Part shown: piece by piece, positions 1-10,194 of the stretch
Position numbering within the stretch: position 1 is the stretch's first letter
Layout of the letters: the number at the start of each line of letters is the position of its first letter
Source of the DNA: Betaproteobacteria bacterium
GTDB taxonomy: Bacteria; Pseudomonadota; Gammaproteobacteria; Burkholderiales; JAEUOS01
NCBI GenBank assembly: GCA_028292405.1
Contig: JAQGMJ010000011.1
Coordinates: forward strand, 36,230-100,229
Length of the DNA: 64,000 nt
Direction: 5' to 3'
Made by a program: the position numbers and the translations under genes
Notes under the pieces: generated by a model
Seen by the model: the letters and a program-made list of their open reading frames with translations, nothing else
Told to the model about the DNA's origin: nothing
The model's database searches: none

Positions 1-549
1 CGGCGCTTTCGACTCGGTCAGGCGCTCCGCCGTCAGCCCCTTGAACAGGCCGCCGGGCAGCCACAACTCGTCCAGAACGCAGGGCACGCCGTCGAAGGCC
101 AGCACACGCTTGATGGTAATCACCGGCTCGCCGGCCTTCAGTTCCAGCGCACGGCTGACGTCCGCCGGCGCGCGCGCGCGCTTGCATTCGAGGATGGTGC
201 TTTCCGGGTAACGCGGTTCGCCCTGGTTCGGCGTCAGACGTAAAAAGCGGAACTGGGTGCGCGGCTCGGTATGGCTGGCGACGAAAGTGCCCTTGCCCTG
301 GCGCCGCACCAGCAGGTGTTCTGCCGCCAGCTCATCCACTGCCTTGCGCACCGTGCCCTGGCTCACGCCGAAACGCCCCGCCAGCTCGATTTCACTGGGG
401 ATCATGTCGCCTGGCTTCCACTGCCCGCTCTCCAGTCCTTGGGTGATCAGGCCCTTGATCTGCTGGTACAGCGGACTGAAGGTGGCCGAACGCGCCGTGG
501 GCGGGCCGGCGGAAGCAGGGTGAATTGCGCTGCGCGTGTCGGAATTCAT
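1..549 (-). CDS. GntR-family (HutC/UTRA type) transcriptional regulator, 3' end cut by window
   Basis: Translating the minus strand from the ATG at 549 gives 183 open residues that run off the window edge. Residues about 24-95 form a GntR winged helix, with the motifs SPLYQQIKGLI, PSEIELAGRFGVSQGTVRKA and RRQGKGTFVA. The rest matches the start of a UTRA effector domain (around ITIKRVLAFDGVPCVLDE). It is divergent from the malate dehydrogenase gene, with a perfect palindrome in between, so it probably controls itself and the TCA/methylcitrate genes. In related betaproteobacteria a GntR gene sits between mdh and the sdh operon; the sdh genes would lie outside this window (inference). Effector unknown. 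Confidence 0.9.
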   Translation of the reverse strand, partial: MNSDTRSAIHPASAGPPTARSATFSPLYQQIKGLITQGLESGQWKPGDMIPSEIELAGRFGVSQGTVRKAVDELAAEHLLVRRQGKGTFVASHTEPRTQFRFLRLTPNQGEPRYPESTILECKRARAPADVSRALELKAGEPVITIKRVLAFDGVPCVLDELWLPGGLFKGLTAERLTESKAP

Positions 550-656
550 CGGCGACTCCAATCTGCAATGCAACGAGAACGGGCCCGCGCGAGGGTACCC
601 CCCGCCCATGGCCGGACGATTGAAACACAGGCTCCAGAGAACGTCTATCTCATGTT

Positions 657-678
657 TTATATCTTATATAAGATATAA
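657..678. promoter_or_regulatory. Perfect 22-bp palindrome, candidate GntR operator
   Basis: The half-site TTATATCTTAT is followed directly by its exact reverse complement, giving an 11+11 perfect dyad that is very AT-rich within GC-rich DNA. It lies just upstream of the candidate mdh promoter and about 110 bp before the gntR start. GntR dimers bind palindromes of this kind, so it is the natural operator for the neighbouring regulator. Binding is inferred. Confidence 0.6.
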
Positions 679-686
679 GACCCGCC

Positions 687-715
687 TTGACTTCACCCGG
701 CGTAATTTCTAAACT
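687..715 (+). promoter_or_regulatory. Candidate sigma70 promoter for mdh
   Basis: TTGACT at 687-692 is separated by 17 bases from TAAACT at 710-715. The -35 is 5/6 and the -10 is 4/6 to consensus. The 22-bp palindrome ends 8 bases upstream, so a regulator bound there would touch the polymerase. Confidence 0.4.
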
Positions 716-875
716 TCGGCCAGACCCGCGTAAAGCTCCCTCAAGCCCTCCCCGCCCTGCCTTGCCGGTGGCGGCATGGCCAACGGAACGCCTGTCACGC
801 GCGCCACGCACAATTCCCTTATCATTCTCTCCCGCGCTTTACTCCTCACCCACTTTCCCCTCCGGAGAATCAATC

Positions 876-1865
876 ATGGCCAAATCTCCCATGCGCGTCG
901 CCGTCACCGGCGCCGCTGGACAAATCGGTTACTCGCTGCTGTTCCGCATCGCCAATGGCGACATGCTGGGCCGCGACCAGCCGGTGATCCTGCAACTGCT
1001 GGAAATCCCGGACGAGAAAGCCCAGAAGGCGCTCAAGGGCGTGATGATGGAAATCGACGACTGCGCCTTCCCGCTGCTCGCCGGCATGACCGCCCACAGC
1101 GACCCGATGACCGCATTTAAAGACGCCGATGTCGGCCTGCTTGTCGGCGCCCGCCCGCGCGGCCCCGGCATGGAGCGCAAGGACCTGCTCGCCGCCAATG
1201 CGCAAATCTTTACCGCGCAAGGCAAGGCGATCGACGCCGTCGCCTCGCGCAACGTCAAGATTTTGGTCGTCGGCAACCCGGCCAACACCAACGCCTACAT
1301 CGCCAAGGAAACCGCCAAGAGCCTGCCGCCCACCGCGTTTTCCGCGATGCTGCGCCTGGACTACAACCGCGCCCTGTCGCAACTCTCCGCCAAGATCGGC
1401 AAGCCGGTCTCTTCGTTCAAGAAACTCACGGTGTGGGGCAACCACTCGCCCACCATGTACGCCGACTACCGCTTCGCCACCGCCGACGGCCAGTCCGTCA
1501 AGGAACTGGTGAACGACGCCGTGTGGAACAAGGACACGTTCCTGCCCACCGTCGGCAAGCGCGGCGCCGCCATCATCGACGCGCGCGGCCTGTCTTCCGC
1601 CGCCTCCGCCGCCAACGCCGCCATCGACCATGTGCGCGACTGGCTGCTCGGCTCCAACGGCGAATGGGTCACCATGGGCATTCCTTCCGACGGCAGCTAC
1701 GGCATCCCCGAAGGCGTCATGTACGGCATGCCCGTCATCACCCAGCCGGGCGGCAAGTACGAGATCGTCAAAGGCCTGGAAATCGACACCTTCTCGCGCG
1801 AGCGCATGGACGCCACCCTGAAGGAACTGAACGAAGAGCGCGACGGCGTCAAGCACCTGCTCTAA
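876..1865 (+). CDS. mdh: Malate dehydrogenase
   Basis: A 329-residue NAD-dependent malate dehydrogenase (malate to oxaloacetate, TCA cycle, cytoplasm). It has the N-terminal Rossmann loop TGAAGQIGY, the mobile-loop arginines in [12 protein letters not shown], the NPANTNA motif, the catalytic region MLRLDYNRA and the catalytic His in WGNHSPTMY. The length fits the roughly 328-residue proteobacterial/cytosolic-type subgroup rather than the E. coli type. The ATG at 876 was chosen because CCGGAG lies about 9 bases upstream and the protein then starts as the family does. An in-frame start at 687 would add 63 atypical residues. The divergent gntR gene and palindrome suggest regulation by that repressor. 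Confidence 0.97.
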   Translation: MAKSPMRVAVTGAAGQIGYSLLFRIANGDMLGRDQPVILQLLEIPDEKAQKALKGVMMEIDDCAFPLLAGMTAHSDPMTAFKDADVGLLVGARPRGPGMERKDLLAANAQIFTAQGKAIDAVASRNVKILVVGNPANTNAYIAKETAKSLPPTAFSAMLRLDYNRALSQLSAKIGKPVSSFKKLTVWGNHSPTMYADYRFATADGQSVKELVNDAVWNKDTFLPTVGKRGAAIIDARGLSSAASAANAAIDHVRDWLLGSNGEWVTMGIPSDGSYGIPEGVMYGMPVITQPGGKYEIVKGLEIDTFSRERMDATLKELNEERDGVKHLL

Positions 1866-1890
1866 GCCGCGCCTCCGGCATGCAGTCCGG

Positions 1891-1947
1891 CTGGTAGCGA
1901 AGCTCGTGGCACGGGTAGCGCCCGTGCCGGGAGAGGTTGGCTACCAG
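1891..1947. repeat. Nested inverted repeat after mdh
   Basis: CTGGTAGC (1891-1898) pairs with GCTACCAG (1940-1947), and inside it GGCACGGG (1908-1915) pairs with CCCGTGCC (1921-1928). Both arms are perfect 8-mers. No T-run follows, so this is not a canonical terminator. It could be a REP-like extragenic element or an mRNA-stabilising hairpin between mdh and the next gene. No second copy was noticed in the window. Confidence 0.55.
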
Positions 1948-2004
1948 CGCGGCTGCAAGCCCGCTGTATAGCCGACCCTCCTGTAGTTTTTATCGCCTCC
2001 CCTC

Positions 2005-3003
2005 ATGCCTTTGCATCCCGACAAAGTCCTCTACACCGACGGCGCCCCGCTGCCGGTGATCCCGGTGTGCGAGCATTTCTCCGGGAATGAAAAATTCATC
2101 CGCAAGACCCTCGCCCTGCAGCGTGAAACCGCGCGCGGCGACAAGGCGGTGTTCGACCTGATCTGCGACCTCGAAGACGGCGCCGCCGCCGGTGCGGAAA
2201 AGCAGACCGCCGAGATGGTGGCCCACTGGGTGGCATCCGACGAAAACACCTTCGGCCGCGCCGGCGTGCGCATCCACGATGCCAGCCACCCGCATTGCAT
2301 GAAGGATGTGGAGATCATCGTCGGCCAGGCCGGCCACAAGCTCGCCTACATCACCCTGCCGAAGTGCGATAGCCGCATGGACGCACTGAAGGTGCTCTCC
2401 TATGTCGAGGAGCTGCGCACCGAGGCCGGCGTCAAGCGCCCGATCCCCATGCACGTGATGATCGAAACGCACAACGGCCTGCGCGAAGTGTTCGACATCG
2501 TCTCCCTGCCCCTGATCGAGGGCGTGACCCTCGGCATCATGGACTTCGTCAGCGGCTTCGCCGGCGCCATTCCCGACACGGCCATGTCCTCCCCCGGCCA
2601 GTTCGACCACCCGCTGGTGCGCCGCGCCAAGCTGGAAATCGCCAGCGCGGGCCTCGGCAACGGCGCCATCCCGATCCACGGCATCACGCAAGAGTACAAA
2701 GACCCTTCCGTAGTCGAAGGCGACGCCCGCCGCGCCCGCGAAGAGTTCGGCTTCCTGCGCATGTACAGCATCCACCCCGACCAGATCGGCCCGATCATCC
2801 GCGGCATGCAGCCGCGCGAGGCGGAAATCGCCGACGCCTCCGCCATCCTGCTCGCCGCCTACGCGAAGGACTGGGGCCCGGTCGGCTACAAGGGCAAACT
2901 GCACGACCGCGCCAGCTTCCGCTACTACTGGCAACTGCTCAAGCGCGCGCAAGCCACCGGCACCGACGTGCCGGAAGAAGCGCGCGAGGCATTCTTCTCG
3001 TAA
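2005..3003 (+). CDS. HpcH/HpaI-CitE family CoA ester lyase
   Basis: A 332-residue TIM-barrel lyase of the HpcH/HpaI aldolase-citrate lyase beta superfamily. Members cleave or form C-C bonds in CoA thioesters such as malyl-CoA, methylmalyl-CoA or citramalyl-CoA. Visible marks are the metal/CoA-binding CDLEDGAAAG segment, the MIETHNGL strand with its metal-ligand Glu, and the C-terminal SIHPDQIGPI motif. A gene of this family recurs beside mdh and the GntR gene in betaproteobacterial TCA loci, but the exact substrate cannot be read from the sequence. There is no clear Shine-Dalgarno before ATG 2005. The stop codon is the first base triplet of the 11-bp repeat array that precedes prpB. Confidence 0.85.
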   Translation: MPLHPDKVLYTDGAPLPVIPVCEHFSGNEKFIRKTLALQRETARGDKAVFDLICDLEDGAAAGAEKQTAEMVAHWVASDENTFGRAGVRIHDASHPHCMKDVEIIVGQAGHKLAYITLPKCDSRMDALKVLSYVEELRTEAGVKRPIPMHVMIETHNGLREVFDIVSLPLIEGVTLGIMDFVSGFAGAIPDTAMSSPGQFDHPLVRRAKLEIASAGLGNGAIPIHGITQEYKDPSVVEGDARRAREEFGFLRMYSIHPDQIGPIIRGMQPREAEIADASAILLAAYAKDWGPVGYKGKLHDRASFRYYWQLLKRAQATGTDVPEEAREAFFS

Positions 3004-3033
3004 ACCGTTTGTAAACCGTTTGTAAATCGTTTT
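3001..3033 (+). repeat. Three tandem 11-bp repeats before prpB
   Basis: TAAACCGTTTG occurs twice in a row (3001-3011, 3012-3022), followed by a degenerate third copy TAAATCGTTTT (3023-3033). Each full unit contains the odd dyad AAAC-C-GTTT. The 11-bp period places the sites on one face of the helix. The array begins with the stop codon of the upstream lyase gene and ends 16 bases before the prpB start, so it is positioned as a regulator-binding array or leader for the prp genes. Confidence 0.6.
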
Positions 3034-3049
3034 CCCCGAGGCACACCCC

Positions 3050-3940
3050 ATGACCACCCCCGCTTCCGCCGGCGCCAGGTTCCGCCAGGCCGTCAAGGAC
3101 GAAAACCCGCTGCAGGTGGTAGGCGCCATCACCGCCTACGCCGCCCGCATGGCCGAGCGCACCGGCTTCAAGGCCGTGTATCTCTCCGGCGGCGGCGTCG
3201 CCGCCAACTCGCTGGGCATGCCCGACCTCGGCATCAGTACCATGGAAGACGTGCTGACCGACGCCACCCGCATCACCGAAGTCTGCTCTCTGCCGCTGAT
3301 GGTCGACATCGACACCGGCTGGGGCGGCGCCTTCAATATCGCGAGAACGATCAAATCCTTTACGCGCGCCGGCGTCGCCGCCGTACACATGGAAGACCAG
3401 GTCTCCGCCAAGCGCTGCGGCCATCGCCCGGGCAAGGAAGTGGTGCCCAAGGAAGAAATGGTCGACCGTATCAAGGCCGCGATGGACGCAAAGACGGACT
3501 CGCAATTCGTCGTCATGGCCCGCTGCGATGCGCTGGCCGCCGAAGGCATGTCGTCCATGCTCGACCGCATTGGCGCCTATGTCGAAGCCGGCGCCGACAT
3601 GATCTTCCCCGAAGCCATCACCAAGCTGGAGCAATACAAGCAGGTGAAGGACGTGGTCAAGGTGCCGATCCTCGCCAACCTCACGGAGTTCGGCCAGACG
3701 CCCCTCTTCACCCTCGACGAGTTGCGCACGGTGAACGTCGACATCGCCCTCTACTGCTGTGGCGCCTACCGCGCGATGAACGCCGCTGCCCTTAACTTCT
3801 ACGAAGTCCTGCGCAAGGAGGGTACGCAAAAGAATGCCGTGCCCACCATGCAAAGCCGCGCCGACCTCTACGACTACCTCGGCTATCACCAATACGAAGA
3901 CAAGCTCGACACCCTGTTCTCGCAGGGCAAGGGCAAGTAA
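3050..3940 (+). CDS. prpB: 2-methylisocitrate lyase
   Basis: A 296-residue enzyme of the isocitrate lyase/PEP mutase superfamily that splits 2-methylisocitrate into pyruvate and succinate, the last step of the methylcitrate cycle. The signature KRCGHRPGK carries the catalytic Cys at residue 123, the same number as in E. coli PrpB. Other family marks are [18 protein letters not shown], the metal-binding DIDTGWGG loop and HMEDQ. The ATG at 3050 follows a purine-rich CGAGGCAC. prpC begins 52 bases downstream, so the two are likely cotranscribed. Confidence 0.96.
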   Translation: MTTPASAGARFRQAVKDENPLQVVGAITAYAARMAERTGFKAVYLSGGGVAANSLGMPDLGISTMEDVLTDATRITEVCSLPLMVDIDTGWGGAFNIARTIKSFTRAGVAAVHMEDQVSAKRCGHRPGKEVVPKEEMVDRIKAAMDAKTDSQFVVMARCDALAAEGMSSMLDRIGAYVEAGADMIFPEAITKLEQYKQVKDVVKVPILANLTEFGQTPLFTLDELRTVNVDIALYCCGAYRAMNAAALNFYEVLRKEGTQKNAVPTMQSRADLYDYLGYHQYEDKLDTLFSQGKGK

Positions 3941-3992
3941 CGCCAACCACAACAAAAGCAATCCCCCAGGGACTTACCAAAGGAGTGTTTGA

Positions 3993-5153
3993 ATGAGTGA
4001 GCAAGCCGCCCCCGCCGCCGGCCCGAAGCCGAAAAAATCCGTCGCCTTGTCCGGCGTCACCGCGGGCAACACCGCCCTGTGTACCGTCGGCCGCAGCGGC
4101 AACGACCTGCACTACCGCGGCTATGACATCCTCGACGTCGCCGACAGCTGCGAGTTCGAAGAAATTGCTTTCCTGCTGGTGCACGGCAAACTACCCACCG
4201 CCGCCGAGCTCAAAGGCTACAAACTCAAGCTCAAGTCCCTGCGCGGCCTGCCCGCCGCGGTGAAGTGGGCGCTCGAAGCCCTGCCCGCCGGCAGCCACCC
4301 GATGGACGTGATGCGCACCGGCGTCTCCGCGCTGGGCTGCGCCCTGCCCGAGAAGGACGACCACAACCACCCCGGCGCGCGCGACATCGCCGACCGCCTG
4401 ATGGCATCCCTCGGCTCCATGCTGCTGTACTGGTTCCACTTCAGCAACAACGGCAAGCGTATCGAAGTGGAAACCGACGATGACTCCATCGGCGGCCACT
4501 TCCTGCACCTGCTGCACGGCAAAGAGCCGCCGGCCGACTGGGTGCGCGCCATGCACACCTCGCTCAACCTCTACGCCGAGCATGAGTTCAACGCCTCCAC
4601 CTTCACCTGCCGCGTCATCGCAGGTACGGGTTCGGACATGTACTCGGCGATCACCGGCGGCATCGGCGCCCTGCGCGGCCCGAAGCACGGCGGCGCTAAC
4701 GAAGTCGCCTTCGAAGTGCAAAAGCGCTACGAGACGCCCGACGAAGCCGAGGCCGACGCCCGCGCCCGCGTCGAGCGCAAGGAAGTGATCATCGGCTTCG
4801 GCCACCCGGTCTACACCGTCTCCGACCCGCGCAACAAGATCATCAAGGAAGTCGCGCGCAAGCTGTCGAAGGAAGCCGGCGACACCAAAATGTTCGAGAT
4901 CGCCGACCGGCTTGAAGCCGTCATGTGGGACGCGAAAAAAATGTTCGCCAACCTCGACTGGTTCTCCGCCGTCTCGTACCACATGATGGGCGTGCCCACC
5001 CTCATGTTCACGCCGCTGTTCGTCATCGCCCGCACCTCCGGCTGGGCCGCGCACGTGATCGAGCAGCGCATCGACGGCAAGATCATCCGCCCCGCCGCCA
5101 ACTACACCGGCCCGGACGACAAGAAATTCGTCAAGCTGCGCGACCGGAAATGA
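3993..5153 (+). CDS. prpC: 2-methylcitrate synthase
   Basis: A 386-residue citrate synthase-fold enzyme that condenses propionyl-CoA with oxaloacetate to 2-methylcitrate. The catalytic His is visible in GFGHPVYT (residue 271) and the catalytic Asp in NLDWFS (residue 322); the mid-protein GGANE segment is typical. Its length (about 385) and position directly after prpB favour 2-methylcitrate synthase over the roughly 430-residue hexameric citrate synthase of the TCA cycle. AAAGGAG lies 7 bases before ATG 3993. Some activity with acetyl-CoA is common in the family. Confidence 0.94.
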   Translation: MSEQAAPAAGPKPKKSVALSGVTAGNTALCTVGRSGNDLHYRGYDILDVADSCEFEEIAFLLVHGKLPTAAELKGYKLKLKSLRGLPAAVKWALEALPAGSHPMDVMRTGVSALGCALPEKDDHNHPGARDIADRLMASLGSMLLYWFHFSNNGKRIEVETDDDSIGGHFLHLLHGKEPPADWVRAMHTSLNLYAEHEFNASTFTCRVIAGTGSDMYSAITGGIGALRGPKHGGANEVAFEVQKRYETPDEAEADARARVERKEVIIGFGHPVYTVSDPRNKIIKEVARKLSKEAGDTKMFEIADRLEAVMWDAKKMFANLDWFSAVSYHMMGVPTLMFTPLFVIARTSGWAAHVIEQRIDGKIIRPAANYTGPDDKKFVKLRDRK

Positions 5154-5253
5154 GGACGCACAAACGCGCTTGAGCACTAGGTTTTACCCCGGAGCCGGGG
5201 GGCTTCGGGTTTGCTGTTCCCTGTCACTCAATAAGCAAAAGAAGAGGAATAAA

Positions 5254-5799
5254 ATGAAACTTGCTCAATATCTTGCAGCGATATCGATGGCGTCCTGCAT
5301 GCTTCTTACGGGATGCGGAGGCTCCGTCACCCGCCCTGACTCGGCCTCGGTCGTCACACCGCTGGCCACCGCGAAGACCCACAAGGCCACCTTGGTAATG
5401 ACCGACGCAATGAAAGCCAAGCTTACCGACAACCTGAGGTTCGACGAGAACGTGCTGGTCTCGATGATCAACCGGCGCCTTGAAGTGGCCGGCGCGATTG
5501 CGGACGACGCGCCCTATTCCGTTGCCGTCACTATCACCGACGTCCGCGTACGCTCCTCCTTTTCCGCCGTGATGTTCGGCTTCATGGCCGGCGACGACCA
5601 TATCGTCGGCACCGTGGAATTGCGTAACGCCGAGATGAAGCCCGTGCACCAGTTCGAGGTCAAGGCCTCATATGCCTTCGGCGGCCTGGCCGGTGGCCAG
5701 GACTCCATGCGCATGGGCTACCTGTACGAAAAATTCTCCGAACTGGTTGTCATCGAACTACGCGGCCCGACGGCGCCTGCCCCCAAAGCCTCCCAATAA
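5254..5799 (+). CDS. Predicted lipoprotein, DUF4410-like
   Basis: A 181-residue protein with a lipoprotein signal peptide: a charged start (MKLAQYL), a hydrophobic stretch and the lipobox LLTGC with Cys at residue 21, so it should be lipid-anchored in the envelope. The mature part (around [20 protein letters not shown] and [12 protein letters not shown]) resembles DUF4410-type lipoproteins of unknown function; this is a resemblance by eye. AGAAGAGGAA precedes ATG 5254; the in-frame start at 5170 lacks such a site. It interrupts the prpC-prpD pair, and nothing in it suggests a metabolic role. Confidence 0.75.
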   Translation: MKLAQYLAAISMASCMLLTGCGGSVTRPDSASVVTPLATAKTHKATLVMTDAMKAKLTDNLRFDENVLVSMINRRLEVAGAIADDAPYSVAVTITDVRVRSSFSAVMFGFMAGDDHIVGTVELRNAEMKPVHQFEVKASYAFGGLAGGQDSMRMGYLYEKFSELVVIELRGPTAPAPKASQ

Positions 5800-5831
5800 A
5801 TCCCATAAGCATCCCGACACCAAAGGAACCC

Positions 5832-7283
5832 ATGTCCGCCCACATTTCCAACGTCCGCCCCAAGGCCGACAAAGTCTTGACCGACATCGTCGACTACGTC
5901 CTGAAGTACAAGATCGAGTCCAAGCTCGCCTACGACACCGCGCGCAACTGCCTGATCGACACCCTCGGCTGCGGCCTCGAAGCGCTGGAATACCCCGCCT
6001 GCCGCAAGCTGATGGGCCCCATCGTCCCGGGCACCGTGGTGCCCAACGGCGCCAAGGTGCCCGGCACCCAGTTCGCGCTCGACCCGGTGCAGGCCGCTTT
6101 CAACATTGGCTGCATGATCCGCTGGCTGGACTTCAACGACACCTGGCTGGCCGCCGAATGGGGCCACCCGTCGGACAACCTGGGCGGCATCTTGGCGACG
6201 GCCGACTGGCTTTCGCGTAACGCCGTGGCCATGGGCAAAAAGCCGCTGACGATGAAGGCCGTGCTCACCGGCATGATCAAGGCGCACGAAATCCAGGGCT
6301 GCATCGCGCTGGAAAATTCCTTCAACAAGGTCGGCCTGGACCACGTGGTACTGGTGAAGGTGGCCTCCACCGCCGTCGTCTCCGAAATGCTGGGTCTCAC
6401 CCGCGATGAAACCATCAACGCCGTCTCGCTCGCCTTCGTCGATGGCCAGTCGCTGCGCACCTATCGCCACTCCCCCAATACCGGCTCGCGCAAGAGCTGG
6501 GCGGCCGGCGACGCCACCTCGCGCGCCGTGCGCCTGGCGCTGATGGCCAAGACCGGCGAGATGGGCTACCCCTCGGTGCTCACCGCCAAGACCTGGGGCT
6601 TTTACGACGTGCTGTTCAAGGGCAACGAGTTCAAGTTCCAGCGCCCCTATGGTTCGTACGTAATGGAAAACGTGCTGTTCAAGATTTCCTTCCCGGCCGA
6701 GTTCCACTCGCAGACCGCGGTCGAATGCGCCATGGAAATCCATCAGCAATTGGCGAAGGCCGGCAAGAAGCCGGAAGACATCAAGAAGATCACCATCCGC
6801 ACCCACGAAGCCTGCATCCGCATCATCGACAAGAAGGGCCCGCTGGACAACCCGGCGGACCGCGACCACTGCATCCAGTACATGGTGGCCGTGCCGATCA
6901 TCTTCGGGCGCCTCACCGCCGATGACTACGAAGACAGCGTGGCGAAGGACCCGCGCATCGACAAACTGCGCGACAAGATCGTCTGCGTCGAGGACAAGGC
7001 CTACACCCGCGACTATCACGATCCCAAGAAGCGCTCCATCGCCAACGCGCTCACGGTCGAATTCAACGACGGCAAGAAGCTCAAGGAAATCGTCTGCGAA
7101 TACCCGATCGGCCACCGCCTGCGCCGCAAGGAAGGCATCCCCCTGCTCGAAGCCAAGTTCAGGATCAACCTGGCGCGCCAGTTCCCGGCACGCCAGCAGC
7201 AGAAAATCCTCGACGTCTCGCTGGACCAGAAGGCCCTCGAAGCCATGCCGGTGCACGAATATGTCGATTTGTACGTGATCTAA
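5832..7283 (+). CDS. prpD: 2-methylcitrate dehydratase
   Basis: A 483-residue MmgE/PrpD family protein that dehydrates 2-methylcitrate to 2-methyl-cis-aconitate. Characteristic stretches are [20 protein letters not shown] near the N-terminus, [20 protein letters not shown] (substrate-binding region) and [20 protein letters not shown]. The length equals that of the E. coli PrpD (483). AAGGAA lies 6 bases before the ATG. No AcnD/PrpF pair is present, so hydration to 2-methylisocitrate is probably done by the downstream AcnA. A strong terminator follows directly. Confidence 0.95.
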   Translation: MSAHISNVRPKADKVLTDIVDYVLKYKIESKLAYDTARNCLIDTLGCGLEALEYPACRKLMGPIVPGTVVPNGAKVPGTQFALDPVQAAFNIGCMIRWLDFNDTWLAAEWGHPSDNLGGILATADWLSRNAVAMGKKPLTMKAVLTGMIKAHEIQGCIALENSFNKVGLDHVVLVKVASTAVVSEMLGLTRDETINAVSLAFVDGQSLRTYRHSPNTGSRKSWAAGDATSRAVRLALMAKTGEMGYPSVLTAKTWGFYDVLFKGNEFKFQRPYGSYVMENVLFKISFPAEFHSQTAVECAMEIHQQLAKAGKKPEDIKKITIRTHEACIRIIDKKGPLDNPADRDHCIQYMVAVPIIFGRLTADDYEDSVAKDPRIDKLRDKIVCVEDKAYTRDYHDPKKRSIANALTVEFNDGKKLKEIVCEYPIGHRLRRKEGIPLLEAKFRINLARQFPARQQQKILDVSLDQKALEAMPVHEYVDLYVI

Positions 7284-7287
7284 AAAC

Positions 7288-7316
7288 AAACCCGGCGCAT
7301 GCCGGGTTTTGCTTTT
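7288..7316 (+). terminator. Rho-independent terminator of the prp genes
   Basis: The stem CCCGGC (7291-7296), loop GCAT and GCCGGG (7301-7306) is followed by TTTTGCTTTT. It starts 7 bases after the prpD stop codon and separates prpD from acnA. Confidence 0.85.
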
Positions 7317-7431
7317 GGACTGGTTGAACCTTGCATAAAATGCAGTGCCGAACCTTTAAGACGGCTTGAATGCCGCCAGATGCAAGGAAGACGCCGCAAC
7401 CGCAACAAAAACGCTCACTCTGGAGAGAACC

Positions 7432-10131
7432 ATGGCCCACCCATTCGCGAAGACCCTGAAATCGTTCAAGGCAGGCACCAAGACCGGCAGCTACTACTCG
7501 CTGCCTGAACTGGGTAAAGCGCTCAAGGTGGACGTATCCCGATTGCCGATCTCCATCCGCGTCGTGCTTGAGTCCGTGCTGCGTAATTGTGACGGCCAGA
7601 AGATCACCGCCGAGCACGTCAAGCAGCTCGCCGGCTGGAAGGCCAAGGCCGACCGGGTCGATGAGATTCCGTTCGTCGTCGCCCGGGTAGTGCTGCAGGA
7701 CTTCACCGGCGTGCCCCTGCTGGCGGATCTGGCCGCGATGCGCAACGTCGCTGAGAAAATGGGCCAGGACCCGAAGAAAATCGAGCCACTGGTGCCGGTC
7801 GATCTCGTCGTCGATCACTCCGTGCAGATCGATTACTACCGCGAGCCGAATGCACTCGACCTCAACATGAAAATGGAATTCAAGCGCAACGAAGAGCGCT
7901 ACCAGTTCCTCAAGTGGGGCATGCAGGCCTTCAGCACGTTCAAAGTTGTACCACCAGGCGTCGGCATCGTGCACCAGGTCAACCTCGAATACCTGGCGCG
8001 CGGCGTGTTCCAGAAAAACGGCGTCTACTACCCTGACTCCCTGGTCGGCACCGACAGCCACACCACCATGATCAACGGCATCGGCGTGGTCGGCTGGGGT
8101 GTCGGCGGCATCGAGGCCGAGTCCGGCATGCTCGGCCAGCCGGTCTACTTTTTGACCCCGGACGTCGTCGGCGTCGAGTTCAAGGGCCGCCTGCGCGAAG
8201 GCTGCACCGCCACCGACCTGGTGCTCACCGTCACCGAACTGCTGCGTAAAGAGAAGGTCGTCGGCAAATTCGTCGAATTCTTCGGCGAAGGCGTGCCCAC
8301 CCTCTCCCTGCCGGACCGCGCCACCCTGGGCAACATGGCGCCTGAATACGGCGCCACCATGGGCTTTTTCCCGGTGGACGACGTCACCATCGACTACTTC
8401 CAGGGCACCGGCCGCACCAAGGCCGAGATCGACGCATTCCAGGCCTACTTCAAGGCGCAAAAGATGTACGGCATCCCCAAGGCCGGCGACATCGACTACA
8501 CCAAGGTCGTCACCCTCGACCTCGGCACCGTCGCCCCTTCGCTGGCCGGCCCGAAGCGCCCGCAAGACCGCATCGAGATCGGCAACGTGAAGTCCACCTT
8601 CACCAGTCTGTTCTCCAAGCCCACCACCGAAAGCGGCTTCAACCAGCCCGCCGAAAAACTGGGCCAGACCTTCAGCACCAGCGACGGCATCAACCTGCAC
8701 AACGGCGACGTGCTGATCGCCGCCATCACCTCCTGCACCAACACCTCCAACCCCAGCGTGCTGCTGGCGGCCGGCCTGCTGGCGAAGAAGGCGGTAGAGG
8801 CGGGCTTGACCGTGGCCCCGCACATCAAGACCTCGCTCGCTCCCGGCAGCCGCGTCGTCACCAACTACCTCACCGCCGCCGGCCTGCTGCCCTACCTCGA
8901 AAAGCTCGGCTTCGGCGTCACCGCCTATGGCTGCACCACCTGCATCGGCAACGCTGGCGACCTGAGCGCGCCGATCAACGAGACCATCATCAAGAACGAC
9001 ATGGTCTGCGCCGCCGTACTCTCCGGCAACCGCAATTTCGAAGCGCGCATCCATCCCAACCTCAAGGGCAACTTCCTCGCCTCCCCGCCCCTGGTCGTCG
9101 CCTACGCCATCGCCGGCAACGTCACCCGCGACCTGATGACCGAGCCCGTCGGCAAAGGCGCCGGCGGAAAAGACATCTACCTCGGCGACATCTGGCCCAC
9201 GTCCATCGAGATCGCCAAGCTGATGAAGTTCGCCATGAACGCCAAGGTGTTCCGCGAAAACTATTCCGAGCTGATCAAGCCCGGCGACCTCTGGACCCAG
9301 ATCAAGGGCGAAGAAAACGAAGTCTACGACTGGCCCAAGTCCACCTACATTGCCGAGCCGCCCTTCTTCGAAGGCTTCAGCATGACCCCCACCGGCGTGC
9401 CCGAAATCAAGGGCGCCCGCGTGCTCGCCATCCTCGGCGACTCCATCACCACCGACCACATCTCCCCCGCCGGCTCGATCAAGGACACCTCGCCCGCCGG
9501 CAGCTACCTGATCGGCAACAACGTCACCAAAGTGGATTTCAACTCCTACGGCGCCCGCCGCGGCAACCACGAAGTGATGATGCGCGGCACCTTCGCCAAC
9601 GTGCGCATCAAAAACCTGATGATGCCGCCGAAAGCCGACGGCAGCCAGATCGAAGGCGGCGTCACCCTGCACCAGCCCGACGGCGAACAAATGAGCATCT
9701 ACGACGCCGCCATGAAGTACATGGCCGCCAGCACCCCCACGGTGGTCTTCGGCGGCGAAGAATATGGCTCCGGCTCCTCCCGCGACTGGGCCGCCAAGGG
9801 CCCCGCCCTGCTCGGCGTCAAGGCCGTGGTGGTCCGCTCCTACGAGCGCATCCACCGCGCCAACCTGATCGGCATGGGCGTGCTGCCCCTGCAATTCAAG
9901 GGCAGCGATACCGTCAAGTCACTCGGCATCACCGGCAACGAAACCTTCGACATCGAAGGCATCGGCACCGACCCCAAGCCGCAGCAGGACTGCACGCTGG
10001 TGATCAAGCGGGCGGATGGCTCGACCCAGCGCGTTACCGTCATCCTGCGCATCGATACCGCGATCGAGGTCGAATACTTCAAGCACGGCGGCATCCTGCC
10101 GTATGTGCTGCGGCAGTTGCTGGCGGCGTGA
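7432..10131 (+). CDS. acnA: Aconitate hydratase A
   Basis: An 899-residue aconitase of the AcnA/IRP1 type, interconverting citrate and isocitrate. The three 4Fe-4S ligands are visible: Cys435 in [10 protein letters not shown], and Cys501 and Cys504 in [33 protein letters not shown] and the C-terminal swivel-domain motif [14 protein letters not shown] complete the signature. GGAGAG lies 5 bases before ATG 7432; an in-frame start at 7366 falls in the leader. Next to prpBCD it can also supply the 2-methyl-cis-aconitate hydration step (inference). A terminator on each side makes it its own transcription unit; a weak -10-like TAAAAT lies at 7336-7341. Confidence 0.97.
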   Translation: MAHPFAKTLKSFKAGTKTGSYYSLPELGKALKVDVSRLPISIRVVLESVLRNCDGQKITAEHVKQLAGWKAKADRVDEIPFVVARVVLQDFTGVPLLADLAAMRNVAEKMGQDPKKIEPLVPVDLVVDHSVQIDYYREPNALDLNMKMEFKRNEERYQFLKWGMQAFSTFKVVPPGVGIVHQVNLEYLARGVFQKNGVYYPDSLVGTDSHTTMINGIGVVGWGVGGIEAESGMLGQPVYFLTPDVVGVEFKGRLREGCTATDLVLTVTELLRKEKVVGKFVEFFGEGVPTLSLPDRATLGNMAPEYGATMGFFPVDDVTIDYFQGTGRTKAEIDAFQAYFKAQKMYGIPKAGDIDYTKVVTLDLGTVAPSLAGPKRPQDRIEIGNVKSTFTSLFSKPTTESGFNQPAEKLGQTFSTSDGINLHNGDVLIAAITSCTNTSNPSVLLAAGLLAKKAVEAGLTVAPHIKTSLAPGSRVVTNYLTAAGLLPYLEKLGFGVTAYGCTTCIGNAGDLSAPINETIIKNDMVCAAVLSGNRNFEARIHPNLKGNFLASPPLVVAYAIAGNVTRDLMTEPVGKGAGGKDIYLGDIWPTSIEIAKLMKFAMNAKVFRENYSELIKPGDLWTQIKGEENEVYDWPKSTYIAEPPFFEGFSMTPTGVPEIKGARVLAILGDSITTDHISPAGSIKDTSPAGSYLIGNNVTKVDFNSYGARRGNHEVMMRGTFANVRIKNLMMPPKADGSQIEGGVTLHQPDGEQMSIYDAAMKYMAASTPTVVFGGEEYGSGSSRDWAAKGPALLGVKAVVVRSYERIHRANLIGMGVLPLQFKGSDTVKSLGITGNETFDIEGIGTDPKPQQDCTLVIKRADGSTQRVTVILRIDTAIEVEYFKHGGILPYVLRQLLAA

Positions 10132-10147
10132 GCCACATAGGCAAATA

Positions 10148-10178
10148 AAAGGCCCGGGAGACCCGGGCTTTTTCTTTT
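10148..10178 (+). terminator. Rho-independent terminator of acnA
   Basis: GCCCGGG (10152-10158), loop AGA and CCCGGGC (10162-10168) are followed by TTTTTCTTTT. It lies 20 bases after the acnA stop. The A-run before it (AAATAAAA) could let it also serve the converging Imm32-like gene. Confidence 0.85.
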
Positions 10179-10194
10179 CTCGGGGAGCAACGAT

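Larger units (their letters stand above)
550..875. other. gntR-mdh divergent intergenic region
   Basis: This 326-base stretch has no convincing gene. It holds the 22-bp palindrome at 657-678, a sigma70-like promoter for mdh at 687-715, and the mdh ribosome binding site just before 876. An open frame runs through it into mdh from 687, but the part before 876 looks non-coding. Confidence 0.6.

Noticed and set aside
687..875. 63 extra N-terminal residues on Mdh
   Set aside because: The family start and a ribosome binding site are at 876, and the upstream part contains the promoter.
5187..5200. CCCCG-GAGC-CGGGG hairpin after prpC
   Set aside because: The stem is only 5 bp with no T-run, so it is not a supported terminator.
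7165..9894. A 909-codon minus-strand open frame
   Set aside because: It is the antisense of acnA, with low-complexity His/Gly/Ala-rich translation and no family motif.
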